A stretch of 64,000 bases of DNA, from assembly GCA_045648445.1 (NCBI GenBank), contig JAZRNY010000003.1:62001-126000 (forward strand), read 5' to 3'. Position 1 is the stretch's first letter. The number at the start of each line of letters is the position of its first letter. The stretch is from SIG607 sp045648445. GTDB lineage: Bacteria; Bacillota; Clostridia; Oscillospirales; Acutalibacteraceae. Positions 52,815 to 61,049 of the stretch are shown one piece after another. The notes under the pieces were generated by a model. It was given only the letters and a program-made list of their open reading frames with translations. It was not told the DNA's origin and ran no database searches. The position numbers and the translations under genes are program-made.

Positions 52815-52931
52815 TTAACAGACATTTTTCATAATTATATCTGCAATGATGTTTTCTATTTCTTCATTTCCAAATATGGATTGTACGATATATGTATTGT
52901 TGCCAATGGTGTATACTTCAACGTTATCTAT
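52815..52931 (-). CDS. Small TnpW-like protein, second copy
   Basis: About 38 residues, paralog of 4197-4319: Y-T-I-G-N-N-T-Y-I-V then FGNEE and ENIIADII. AAGGAG lies 10 nt before ATA at 52931; the GTG at 52940 is only one base from the ribosome site. No ATG in frame. Confidence 0.5.
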   Translation of the reverse strand: MDNVEVYTIGNNTYIVQSIFGNEEIENIIADIIMKNVC

Positions 52932-52965
52932 TGTTATCACACTCCTTGCTTTTGGATATAAAAAT

Positions 52966-52995
52966 AACACCGCTTTTGGCGGTGCTTTTTTGTTC
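52966..52995. terminator. Bidirectional terminator
   Basis: CACCGC-cttttg-GCGGTG-type hairpin (52969-52985) with T runs on both strands. Ends minus transcripts from the 54404 side. Confidence 0.75.
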
Positions 52996-53096
52996 TCTAC
53001 TGTCGGTAGAATTTGTTAAATTTGCATAAAAGTCGCGACTCTACTCATAAGAGAAAAGTCGGTGCTTGGGTTATTTTGGTTTTGGATTCTAAAGGG

Positions 53097-53125
53097 TTGT
53101 TTTGTGCATAATTTTATGATATAAT
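53097..53125 (+). promoter_or_regulatory. Promoter of the lone plus-strand gene
   Basis: TTGTTT (53097-53102), 17 nt, TATAAT (53120-53125), 23 nt before the ATG at 53148. Confidence 0.65.
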
Positions 53126-53147
53126 GGTTGCGTGGAAGTGATAAAAG

Positions 53148-53450
53148 ATGTTGCAAATCAAAGAATCAATCGAAAGAACAGAACAGTGCAGTTTTTGCAA
53201 TTCTAAAAAGACAATTATAACGCTATACAGTGATAATAAGCCGCATAATCAATATTATTTGTGCGACAAATGTTTTAATCATTTACATAACGTTTTTACC
53301 GAATATGACAAACTTGCCTTGATAGAAAAAATTATTGTACTCAAAAAATTAGGTTGTAGTAGAAATGTAATAAATGACATAATTTTAGGCAAAGATATTT
53401 TGAATTTGCTTAAAACTAATGGTTCAGAAGATGATAACGAAAACCTATGA
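53148..53450 (+). CDS. Zinc-finger protein against the local strand
   Basis: 100 residues: CSFCNSKK then CDKCFNHLH, one zinc site, then a helix-turn-helix-like tail (LKKLGCSRNVINDIIL). It reads opposite to its neighbours, with its own promoter, and its end overlaps the 53445 gene. A regulator is plausible. Confidence 0.6.
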   Translation: MLQIKESIERTEQCSFCNSKKTIITLYSDNKPHNQYYLCDKCFNHLHNVFTEYDKLALIEKIIVLKKLGCSRNVINDIILGKDILNLLKTNGSEDDNENL

Positions 53451-54152
53451 TATAAGATAATTGCTCACTAATTCATAGGCTTCTTTTAATGCTTTTTCTG
53501 TAACAATAGAATACGTCAATTCTTTGTTGTCATTCAAACTTGAAAAGAGCGACAAATTATTGCTTTGACAATTTTTACATTGATTATAAATGGCAATAAA
53601 AGACTTTTTTAAACCATATGATATTACTCTTTTGTAGCCACACAATTCCGAAGCATCACCTAATTGTTTTGATAATCGTGTTGCAAAAACCTTTGATGTG
53701 GTACTGTTGACTTTTTGACTATAAAAAAGCTTTTGAGATAGATTTTCAGGCATAGTATTATTGAGATACTGATTTATACTCACTTTCATAATTTTAGTGA
53801 TATAAATAACCCTTTCGCTATGTCTTTCGCTACCTTGAAGAATAAAACTTTTCTTAAAATTGCCATTATCATCAAAAAAATCGTTCCAAGTTAGTGTTAG
53901 CAATTCGCCTATTCTCATATTACCTGCAACACCTAAAGACCAAATTAAATACATCCTTTTTGCCGCTTTACCTTTTTGTGTCAAGAAATAGTTTTGAATA
54001 TTTCTAAACGCTGAAGCAGTGTCAATATAATTAGACTCCTCCGGCAATGGTCTGCCATCTGATGTAAATTTCTTTGGCTTAACATTTGTTTGTACTTCAA
54101 GCATTAAGGTTGCTTTGCCATCTTTGATTTTGACAGTATATAAGTCTTGCAT
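53445..54152 (-). CDS. Tyrosine-recombinase-like protein without active site
   Basis: 235 residues. Clear paralog of the 41188 recombinase (GRPLP, YLIWSLG, DFFDDNGNFK). The first Arg remains (NMRIGELLTLTW), but the HxxR motif is replaced by ISYGLKKSF and no nucleophilic Tyr motif is evident. It should therefore bind DNA without cutting, as known for integrase-type phage regulators. Confidence 0.6.
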   Translation of the reverse strand: MQDLYTVKIKDGKATLMLEVQTNVKPKKFTSDGRPLPEESNYIDTASAFRNIQNYFLTQKGKAAKRMYLIWSLGVAGNMRIGELLTLTWNDFFDDNGNFKKSFILQGSERHSERVIYITKIMKVSINQYLNNTMPENLSQKLFYSQKVNSTTSKVFATRLSKQLGDASELCGYKRVISYGLKKSFIAIYNQCKNCQSNNLSLFSSLNDNKELTYSIVTEKALKEAYELVSNYLIS

Positions 54153-54158
54153 AACGTT

Positions 54159-54404
54159 TTACTTTTTAGGTATATTAGGCGGTGTAGATAAATCAATTTT
54201 ATAAGTTTTTTCAAGAGCATTGATTATTAATTTATTTACAGATACCTTATTTTTCTCATCACGAATATTAAGACGCACTGCAAGTTCACGTAATTTTTCC
54301 CTATTACCTTTATAAACTTGCAAAGCGACTCTTTCATATCTTTCTTTTTGAAAATCATTGATATACTGATTTTGATTAAATTCGCCATCAGGGTATTTTG
54401 CCAT
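54159..54404 (-). CDS. Ribbon-helix-helix-type regulator
   Basis: 81 residues. VALQVYKGNREKLRELAV looks like the strand and first helix of an Arc-type fold, followed by KVSVNKLIINALEKTY as the second helix. Same operon as the dead recombinase. Confidence 0.6.
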   Translation of the reverse strand: MAKYPDGEFNQNQYINDFQKERYERVALQVYKGNREKLRELAVRLNIRDEKNKVSVNKLIINALEKTYKIDLSTPPNIPKK

Positions 54405-54441
54405 AACTATACTATCTCCTATAAATTCATTCCTCCCTTAC

Positions 54442-54470
54442 AGTATAGTATATTTAGATTTAAAAGTCAA
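54442..54470 (-). promoter_or_regulatory. Promoter of the ribbon-helix-helix gene
   Basis: TTGACT (54465-54470), 17 nt, TATACT (54442-54447). The -10 sits in one arm of an inverted repeat ACTATACT...AGTATAGT whose other arm precedes the ATG, a likely autoregulatory operator. Confidence 0.7.
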
Positions 54471-54515
54471 GCATTAAGTTCACAATGCAAGAGGGTATAA
54501 AAATCCCCTAATATA

Positions 54516-55031
54516 TTATGCAGCCTTCTTTGCTTGTGCTTTTTTCTCTGCCTTTTTAGCCTCACGCTTTGCCTTGTTTCTTTCTTTTTTTGCGGTTTCG
54601 ATTTCATCAGCAGTTTTTGATTTTTCTGCATTAATACGATGTGCAATAAACTTTTCAAGATTATTGCGGAATGTTGCGGCAGATACGGGCAAAAACTCAC
54701 GCTTATTAGTTTCTTTATCCTTGCGATAATTTCCCACAAAGGCAAGAATCGACTGTAAATCAGATGCGACAGGACGTAATTTATTGCCGTTGACTTTAAG
54801 ACTTGCTAAAAGTGTTTTGTATTGTGTAAAAAATTCGTTTTCTGCTTTTGTGATTTTTTCAGCGGTCGCGTTGTCAATAACTGCTACTGCATATTTAGAT
54901 ATAGCAAGTCGTACATTTTCAACATCTGCTCTGTAATGTTCACAAATATTAGCGGTTTCTTTTGCGGTTAAAGATTTGTTGTTTGTTGCGTTTGCGGTAA
55001 TAATTGCGGTTAAAGTGTTAGTGTTTGTCAT
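54516..55031 (-). CDS. Lys/Ala-rich phage protein
   Basis: 171 residues. Helical body and a C-terminal basic tail (KAKREAKKAEKKAQAKKAA). May bind nucleic acid. Downstream of the large RNA-like leader. Unknown. Confidence 0.55.
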   Translation of the reverse strand: MTNTNTLTAIITANATNNKSLTAKETANICEHYRADVENVRLAISKYAVAVIDNATAEKITKAENEFFTQYKTLLASLKVNGNKLRPVASDLQSILAFVGNYRKDKETNKREFLPVSAATFRNNLEKFIAHRINAEKSKTADEIETAKKERNKAKREAKKAEKKAQAKKAA

Positions 55032-55092
55032 AATAAAATCCTCCGTTTATAGTCCATTAGACTGTAATATTTTTATGGTGCTATAAGCCCAT

Positions 55093-55122
55093 AATAAAAC
55101 ACCTGAACGGTTGCTCAGGTGC
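55093..55122 (-). terminator. Terminator at the end of the large RNA candidate
   Basis: On the minus strand CACCTGA-gcaaccgt-TCAGGTG followed by TTTTATT. It lies between the strong promoters at 55805 and 55956 and the next gene. Confidence 0.7.
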
Positions 55123-55798
55123 TCTATATAGGTTTATATTAATTCCGTAACATTTAGTTACCTCGTTTAGTAGTTTTTTAAAACTTTGCAATAATTACTT
55201 TAATTTTGTAATAATTACAAAGTGCTTATATTTCAAGCAGTTACTTCTTAGCGTGTTGGGAGTTTCACCCACTAATAGAGTCACGACACTATAAACATAT
55301 AATACAAAGATATAATACACTTACGAGAATTATATACAAGTCAAGCAGGTATAATTATAGCGTGTAAAAATATGCTTGTAGCCTATTAGTTTACATAGCC
55401 CACGGCTTTAGGGTTTATGCCGTTACTCAATAGCCTATTTGTACTAACTTGGTATATCTCTGTTAGTCCGTTCAGTCTATCCCCTCACGGCAGATGCTCT
55501 GCTATTCCGTGTATGCTCTGCTATCGTGCAGACCGTTTGAAACGGCGGTAAATAACCGCTATAACAAATACTTAAGTTGTCGAACTTGTTTAAATGTAAA
55601 TAATAGGAAGGTTGTAAACCTTACTTTGTGCATTTACGGTACTATCTTCCGTTGTCCCAAGTTTTAAAACTTGTTGCACACACCATTATAAACAAATGTA
55701 TTTGTGTTTTATAGTCCTTTGGTATAACTTCAACTATTGTTCAAGTGGTCGCTATGCCCTTGCCCTTATGGGTTAATTGTTGTTATTCCCTTGACTGT
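55093..55798 (-). ncRNA. Candidate large structured noncoding RNA (about 700 nt)
   Basis: Minus-strand DNA between a perfect promoter and a terminator, without any long reading frame. Many hairpins are visible: CAAGTTTTAAAACTTG, AAGGTTTACAACCTT, AGCGG..CCGC, CCGTTTCAAACGG, CACGG..CCGTG, and a 15-bp stem CTTTGTAATTATTAC with its near-complement (55174-55222). AGCAGAGCAT occurs twice. Size, phage context and tRNAs nearby recall ROOL/GOLLD-type ornate RNAs; identity not shown. Confidence 0.55.
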
Positions 55799-55804
55799 GC
55801 TTTT

Positions 55805-55833
55805 ATTATAGCACATTATGTTCACAATGTCAA
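55805..55833 (-). promoter_or_regulatory. Perfect promoter P1 of the large RNA candidate
   Basis: TTGACA (55828-55833), 17 nt, TATAAT (55805-55810). Spacer carries TTGTGAACATAATGTG, shared with P2. Confidence 0.85.
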
Positions 55834-55955
55834 GTGTTATTTTTTTAGGCTCATTGTTTGCAACCTTAAACGGTTGTTATCTTGTAGCCTGTAAACACTT
55901 GATATATATTGACTTGTGTGCCGTTCAAAAGGTTGTTGTCTTTTGGACTATCTGC

Positions 55956-55984
55956 ATTATATCACATAGTGTTCATAATGTCAA
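55956..55984 (-). promoter_or_regulatory. Perfect promoter P2
   Basis: TTGACA (55979-55984), 17 nt, TATAAT (55956-55961). Spacer TTATGAACACTATGTG matches P1 at 13 of 16 bases. Reads the same way as P1, 151 bp upstream. Confidence 0.85.
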
Positions 55985-56097
55985 GAAAAATTTTCAAAGT
56001 TTTAAAAAAAGTTTTTTGCGTGTTTTTTGCGTGGGCGTTATATGTATATTAGATATATTATTATAGATGGACATAGAATAGTATATATCACTTCACT

Positions 56098-56165
56098 ACT
56101 TCAGTGTAATGAAGTAATAATATCGAACGGCAAAAACTCTCTTCACCACTTCAGTGTAATGAAGT
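56098..56165. repeat. Two dyad repeats 50 bp apart
   Basis: ACTTCA-gtgtaa-TGAAGT at 56098-56115 and again at 56148-56165, with conserved flanks. Likely protein-binding sites. Confidence 0.75.
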
Positions 56166-56270
56166 AAAGAGAAAATATCACCTTTTAACCATAATGTTAT
56201 ATTTTTCGATAAAGGGGTATATTTTCACCAAAAAATGAACGGATGGCGAGACAAAAGTGTATAGTCATTC

Positions 56271-56440
56271 CACCACACTCATCCTAAAAAATCTCCGAAC
56301 CAACCAACCGAAAAATCCCCATCCCACCACAACAAAACATCACACTATCGCTCCCCTATTCCAACCCAAAATCTAACATCTCCCCACCTCACCACCAAAT
56401 CCCCACATTCCTCAACAAAAAATATCACCCCACAAAATGC
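56271..56440 (+). other. C-rich, G-depleted stretch
   Basis: Almost no G on the plus strand (3 in 120 bases from 56281). No reading frame or repeats. As plus-strand RNA it would be unstructured and C-rich, as in Rho-utilisation sites; other uses are possible. Confidence 0.6.
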
Positions 56441-56556
56441 AAGGTGACATTTCTCCAAACCATCAACTTATTAGCTCTAAAACCGAGCACTACAACATCG
56501 TATTTGAAAAGTCATAATTTATACATCCTAAAAACATACATTTGTCACTACACCCT

Positions 56557-56945
56557 ACGGGTATAATTTCCAACAATCCCCCTAAACGCTATACCCGTTC
56601 AGGTATACCAGTAACCGACATACAAAATAATGAAACAATAATATAAAAATACCGAACTAATCAACTACCAGTCAACTAAATAGTTCCCTAAAATTACCTA
56701 TAACGAAAGCCATTTTGACAAGGACATTAATGTCCGTATCAAACCCCAGTCAACTAAAATATCAACTATTCGTAACGAATATTTCAACTCAGCAAATTAC
56801 TGGCAAGTTAACCATTATACTTAAAAACGAAAAATCTGTAATCAAGCAGTGATTTTGAACGGTTATTATACATAAGTACCCACTTAAAACCGTAAAACCT
56901 GTTTTTAAATATTCTCCCTGCAAATTACCAGCAAATTAAATAACT
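56557..56945. repeat. Origin-like cluster of short repeats and palindromes
   Basis: Inverted repeat ACGGGTATA/TATACCCGT (56557-56599), CCAGTCAACTAAA twice (56668-56680, 56746-56758), palindrome GGACATTAATGTCC (56722-56735), ATTCGT..ACGAAT (56768-56780), and two related CAAATTACyrGCAA units. The surrounding 56480-57180 has no gene. Candidate replication origin. Confidence 0.45.
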
Positions 56946-57181
56946 AAAGCACATTTTAGTTAAACACACTACTCAACACTCTAACTAAAAAATAACCTCA
57001 AATATTTTACTTATATCCTTTCACCGAATCATCACAAATCATAATAGTTAATAATTACTTACCCGCGCATCCACACGCTACCTGACGGCGCTTAGACATT
57101 GGCCACACCCACCTATTGTGTGAGTCTAAGACCACATGAGAACGGCATATAAAACAAAATAAAAAATTTTCCAAAAAACAC

Positions 57182-57236
57182 TTGACACAATTCCCAAAAT
57201 GAAGTATAATATCAAATAGGAAGTTCCCAAAGTGAA
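57182..57236 (+). promoter_or_regulatory. Main rightward promoter with two operators
   Basis: TTGACA (57182-57187), 17 nt, TATAAT (57205-57210). Operator TTCCCAAAATGAA (57191-57203) fills the spacer; a second, TTCCCAAAGTGAA (57224-57236), lies downstream, 33 bp away. Serves the plus-strand operon with a leader of about 345 nt. Confidence 0.9.
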
Positions 57237-57416
57237 TTGTATCCAACAATCACCATAACCTACCGGCACAAATATAACAGGAGGATAAGACAATAATCAC
57301 CAATCAAATAGCACTACATAACCGTATAATAACCCATTACAATACCACTACATATACACAACCAATAAGCCATACAACCAAAACACACAAAAGTTGTTTT
57401 TCGATAGTATGAGTTA

Positions 57417-57461
57417 TTTTAATATTATATATGAAGTGTAACGAAATATATAATATTAAAA
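57417..57461. repeat. Long perfect AT inverted repeat
   Basis: 16-bp arms TTTTAATATTATATAT and complement (57417-57432, 57446-57461) around a 13-nt loop, extended by outer ATAGTAT/ATACTAT. In the leader of the 57565 gene. Could be a cruciform or a leader hairpin. Confidence 0.8.
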
Positions 57462-57564
57462 AACGAATACTATTATTGATTCTATTATCGTTTTAAGAAA
57501 ACAATTTTTCCTCTCTGGGGACGAAAAAATTAAATCTTAAAAACACAATTTAAGGAGGTGAAAT

Positions 57565-58242
57565 ATGAAAAATAGACCGTTTATTCGTATTCCAAAAACT
57601 ATCATCGCAAATAGCAATAGTAGTGGGTTATATACTTTCCCATATATTTTCTTAGCTTATTCGGCAGGTTATAGCCAGCAAGTAACTTTTACGGTAGAAC
57701 AATTTCGTCAAACAATCAAGCGCAGCTGTAAAGATAACCTTAAGGAACAAATAATCACTGCATTGTGTGAATTAGAATCCGACAATAGGATTAAATTTAA
57801 AAATGATGGACAGGTTTTCTACTGTACTCTATTAGAAGATTTTTATGCTGGCACATTCGGATTGCTTTATGTTGATGAAATTAAAAAGCTTTTAAATTAT
57901 CCTAATCCTATGCCGCTTATAAAAGTAATACATATGCTTGCGTTTTTACGTGCCAATATGACAGATAAAGGATTATATTATAAAACATTTAAAAGAATTT
58001 CAAAAATGATTACTTTTAATCCAACAAGTGTGAGAAATTATTGTAGAAAACTTAAAGAATTAGATATCATTGAATTTAAACAAATTGATTTGGGTAGAAA
58101 GCCTGATGGCTCATATACTTCGAAAGCTAAATTGCAGTTATTTGCCGACAAGACCAAGATAGACTGGAACGATAATCTGATAAGATTAGAAAAAGAACTT
58201 AAGGGTAAAGTAGCAAGCGAAGATGACCTTGACCTCTGGTAG
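57565..58242 (+). CDS. Putative replication-initiation-type winged-helix protein
   Basis: 225 residues from the ATG after AAGGAGG. Starts RPFIRIPKTII, then GLYTFPYIFLAY with helix-rich middle (PTSVRNYCRKLKELDIIEF) that looks like winged-helix DNA-binding segments; acidic end. Being the first gene right of the repeat-rich noncoding region suggests a role in replication initiation or switching. Inference. Confidence 0.5.
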   Translation: MKNRPFIRIPKTIIANSNSSGLYTFPYIFLAYSAGYSQQVTFTVEQFRQTIKRSCKDNLKEQIITALCELESDNRIKFKNDGQVFYCTLLEDFYAGTFGLLYVDEIKKLLNYPNPMPLIKVIHMLAFLRANMTDKGLYYKTFKRISKMITFNPTSVRNYCRKLKELDIIEFKQIDLGRKPDGSYTSKAKLQLFADKTKIDWNDNLIRLEKELKGKVASEDDLDLW

Positions 58243-58265
58243 TTATATTTTTTTAACTCACAAAA

Positions 58266-58278
58266 TTCCCAAAATGAA
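58266..58278 (+). promoter_or_regulatory. Operator copy before the 58305 gene
   Basis: TTCCCAAAATGAA followed after one base by TGAATA; -35 region poor. Plus orientation like the 57191 site. Confidence 0.65.
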
Positions 58279-58304
58279 CTGAATATTAAGAAAGGAGTGA
58301 ATTA

Positions 58305-58610
58305 ATGCAAGAACAAATCTTAACTTCTCGTCTAACTCTAGACGAACGTGAAACACACTTTTACATTGATGGGCAAAAAGTAATCTGTGATTCCACTGAA
58401 CCAAAGTATTTCAATAAATGTCTTCGCCAAGGTTGGACACCTATTGCCAAAACCGTCTACACCGACGGAACTGTATGCGGAATGATACTTGAAGCCCCAG
58501 CGAGAGCGATAAGTATTCGTAACGCAAAAGCAACAAAGCGAAAATTGACACCTGAACAAAAAGCTGAAATTGTTAACCGTTTAAAACAAGCTCGAAATTC
58601 TATTGATTAA
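58305..58610 (+). CDS. Conserved small phage protein
   Basis: 101 residues: LTLDERETHFYIDGQ, then W-x-P-x-A-K-TVY, and a basic C-terminal helix. I recall this pattern in other phages. AAAGGAG precedes the ATG. Unknown. Confidence 0.65.
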   Translation: MQEQILTSRLTLDERETHFYIDGQKVICDSTEPKYFNKCLRQGWTPIAKTVYTDGTVCGMILEAPARAISIRNAKATKRKLTPEQKAEIVNRLKQARNSID

Positions 58611-58640
58611 ATAATAAAATTTCACATTATTGTTTTAACT

Positions 58641-58658
58641 AAGGAATTTATATTCCTT
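58641..58658. repeat. Short dyad AAGGAAT-ttat-ATTCCTT
   Basis: Perfect 7-bp inverted repeat in the gap between the 58305 and 58778 genes; otherwise I see nothing in this gap. Confidence 0.6.
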
Positions 58659-58777
58659 AAACTTATTAACTCAAAATTTATAATAAAACAACAATAAAAA
58701 ACGACTCAAATCGCAAGGTAATCAATTATCGAAAGGATGGTCGCAGTAAATGATAAATAAAAGGAGAAAAATACATA

Positions 58778-59056
58778 TTGACAAAAATTATATTAAGCGA
58801 AGAGCAACGTGAATCCGTTGCAAAGAAATATTATCTTATTAAAGAGATAATGGATGAATTACATTTAACAGAAAATGATGTTGAGGACTGGCACGGTTAT
58901 TTTGCAGAACTTTTGTGTTTGCAAGTAACATACTATTGGCCAGATGATGACGAATTTATAAAAGATAAATTAAAAAGTGAATATGAGTTTAAATACATAC
59001 ATTGTAGACCAAGTATGTCTGTAGAAGCCACACCTATGGGTCTTATGGGACTGTGA
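58778..59056 (+). CDS. Small phage protein
   Basis: 92 residues. Acidic, helical; YYWPDDDEF and HCRPS. TTG start at 58778, 11 nt from AAGGAG; an in-frame ATA three bases earlier is better spaced (8 nt). Directly precedes the RNA polymerase gene. Unknown. Confidence 0.6.
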   Translation: MTKIILSEEQRESVAKKYYLIKEIMDELHLTENDVEDWHGYFAELLCLQVTYYWPDDDEFIKDKLKSEYEFKYIHCRPSMSVEATPMGLMGL

Positions 59057-59066
59057 GGTGTAGCGT

Positions 59067-61049
59067 ATAGCATTAGATAAGCAAATTTTTATCTACTCGG
59101 TAGATACAGGCGCCTTTTTCACCGATAAAGAAAAAGAAATTGAAGATGTTCGTTTTGAAGCACTTCGTAAAAAGAAAAATTTAAAGTTTGAAGAAGAAAT
59201 AATTCGATTAGTATTAAACGGAAAGAAAACAGAAAAAACAGCGAACAACGCATTACAGAAGAAATATAAAGTAAAAGAATTTAATGGAATATACACAAAA
59301 GATAGAATTGATGAGATAAAGGAAGAGCTTACTGAATTAAACAAGATAATTAAAGATAAAAAAGAAGAACTTATAAATTTAATACCTACTAATACAAATC
59401 GCCAGCTCAGAGAAGAATGCTTGTGTGACAGTAATGTAATAAGCGTGTTCGACTCTGCCCTCACTCGTACTCTTAATATGAAAATTGGCGAATTATATAC
59501 AGATATAATCGTAGTACAAACGTATTACTACGACATTGTAAAAGATATTGTTATAAACGGTTTTACGCTTAATGGCGAAAAATATCGTTGTTTAACTGCC
59601 AGCGCAGGTCAAATAAGAACAAAAAAGACAGTTTTTATTAAAGAAAGCATTTGGAATCAATATGAAAAGACATTTATGTGTGGTCTTACTCTTGATAAAG
59701 TTAATTCTAAGGGCGGAGTTAACGTTAATAAGTATCTGGCATATCTCGCCCTACAAAATAGCGCAACAGACCCTTGGCCTCGATTTGATATTGATAAGGC
59801 AATTGTAATAAATGATTTTGAAACTGCCGTGCACGGTCTTGTGGATTATATAGATTATAATGATTATTCTATTGAACGAAAAGAAATGGATATATTAATC
59901 GAACACACAGATGGCTGTGGAATAATACTCCCCTATCTTAGCCATAAAAATTTTATGGTGCGTCTACCTTGGATTAAAGGATTGCTGGCTTCATTCCCGT
60001 TCGACAAATTCATTCGTGAACATAACGCAAGTCCCATCATCAAAGATATTTATGGCGTAGAGCATAATATTTTTGAAGAAAAAATTCAAGTTATATTCAC
60101 AAAGAGTCAGTTCAAAATGTGGTCTTATTATAGTAGCTGGCAAGAATATAAAGATTGTTATAAAAAATACAACTGCTCTGCCGGAAAATGTAATGTTGAA
60201 GAAAATTATTTTGACGATGCTAAATTTAACTATCAAATGTTCCAAACGCTATCAGATTTGAATGATGAAGAGATTAAAGTCATTTGCGAACGCACAGCAC
60301 AAAATATCAACAATGTTTGCAAAGACCGCGAAACCATGTTAAAAGTATTCAAAGCTACAAAAACTAATCTACATAGAACCGCAGAGCAGGACAACCTTTT
60401 GAGATATCCACCGTTATTACAAGACCCTTATTATCGTCAAACTTTATCAGACTACAAAAAGAGTATGGTAAAAGAAGCTTGGTCAGCAAAGTTAGACATC
60501 AATGGTAAATACACATTTTTAATTCCTGATTTATATGCTGCGTGCGAATATTGGTTTTTGGGCAATAAAAATCCTCAAGGTTTGTTAAAAGATGGCGAAG
60601 TGAGTTGTGCTCTATATCCTGAAGTTGAAAAAGTTGACTGCTTGAGGTCGCCTCATTTAGCAGCCGAGCACGCCGTAAGAAAAAACATTATTAATGACGA
60701 AACAAAAAAATGGTTTACCACAAAAGGTATTTATACCAGTTGTTTTGACTTAATAAGTAAGATACTTATGTTCGATGTTGATGGAGACCGTTCGCTTGTA
60801 TGTGCTGACCAAACAATCGTAAAGGCCGCTGAACGCAATATGAAAGATGTTGTACCTTTGTATTATGATATGAAAAAGGCGGCACCAATGATTGTAAACA
60901 ATCAAGTTATATTTGACGGATTAAATGCGGCATACAAGGGTGGTAGAATTGGGGAGATAAGTAATCTTATCACAAAGATATGGAATAGTGAAGATATTAA
61001 ATATGATATTATCAAATTGTTGGTAATGGAAAATAATTTTACAATCGAT
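59067..61049 (+). CDS. YonO/QDE-1-type RNA polymerase, exon 1, apparent ATA start
   Basis: First 661 of about 893 residues. Conserved features run in the order of the two-barrel polymerase/RdRP family: DCLRSPHL near 530, then TKGIYTSCFDLISKILMF leading to DVDGD at residues 570-574, the metal-binding DxDGD of the double-psi barrel. A coiled coil occupies about 12-115. The first NTG is a TTG at 59421, but coding sequence runs upstream to an in-frame TAG at 59061; GAGGTG is 6 nt before ATA at 59067. It probably transcribes late phage genes without sigma. Confidence 0.8.

Noticed and set aside
54467..54745. 92-codon basic frame inside the 54516 gene
   Set aside because: Different frame of a Lys/Ala-rich repeat-like sequence, with no ribosome site.
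55818..56066. 82-codon plus-strand reading frame
   Set aside because: It lies over the two minus promoters, has no ribosome site and reads low-complexity hydrophobic sequence.
56641..56945. CRISPR array
   Set aside because: The repeats are short, only two copies each and irregularly spaced; no cas genes are in the window.
57055..57249. 64-codon minus-strand reading frame in the noncoding region
   Set aside because: It overlaps the strong rightward promoter and its operators, has no ribosome site and has an unlikely composition.
59040..59070. Programmed frameshift joining the 58778 gene to the RNA polymerase
   Set aside because: A TAG in the polymerase frame at 59061 lies after the stop of the first gene, so a shift before that stop would still terminate.
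59093..59464. 123-codon minus-strand frame opposite the RNA polymerase start
   Set aside because: A Ser/Phe-rich mirror of the coiled-coil coding strand; the plus strand has the ribosome site and family features.
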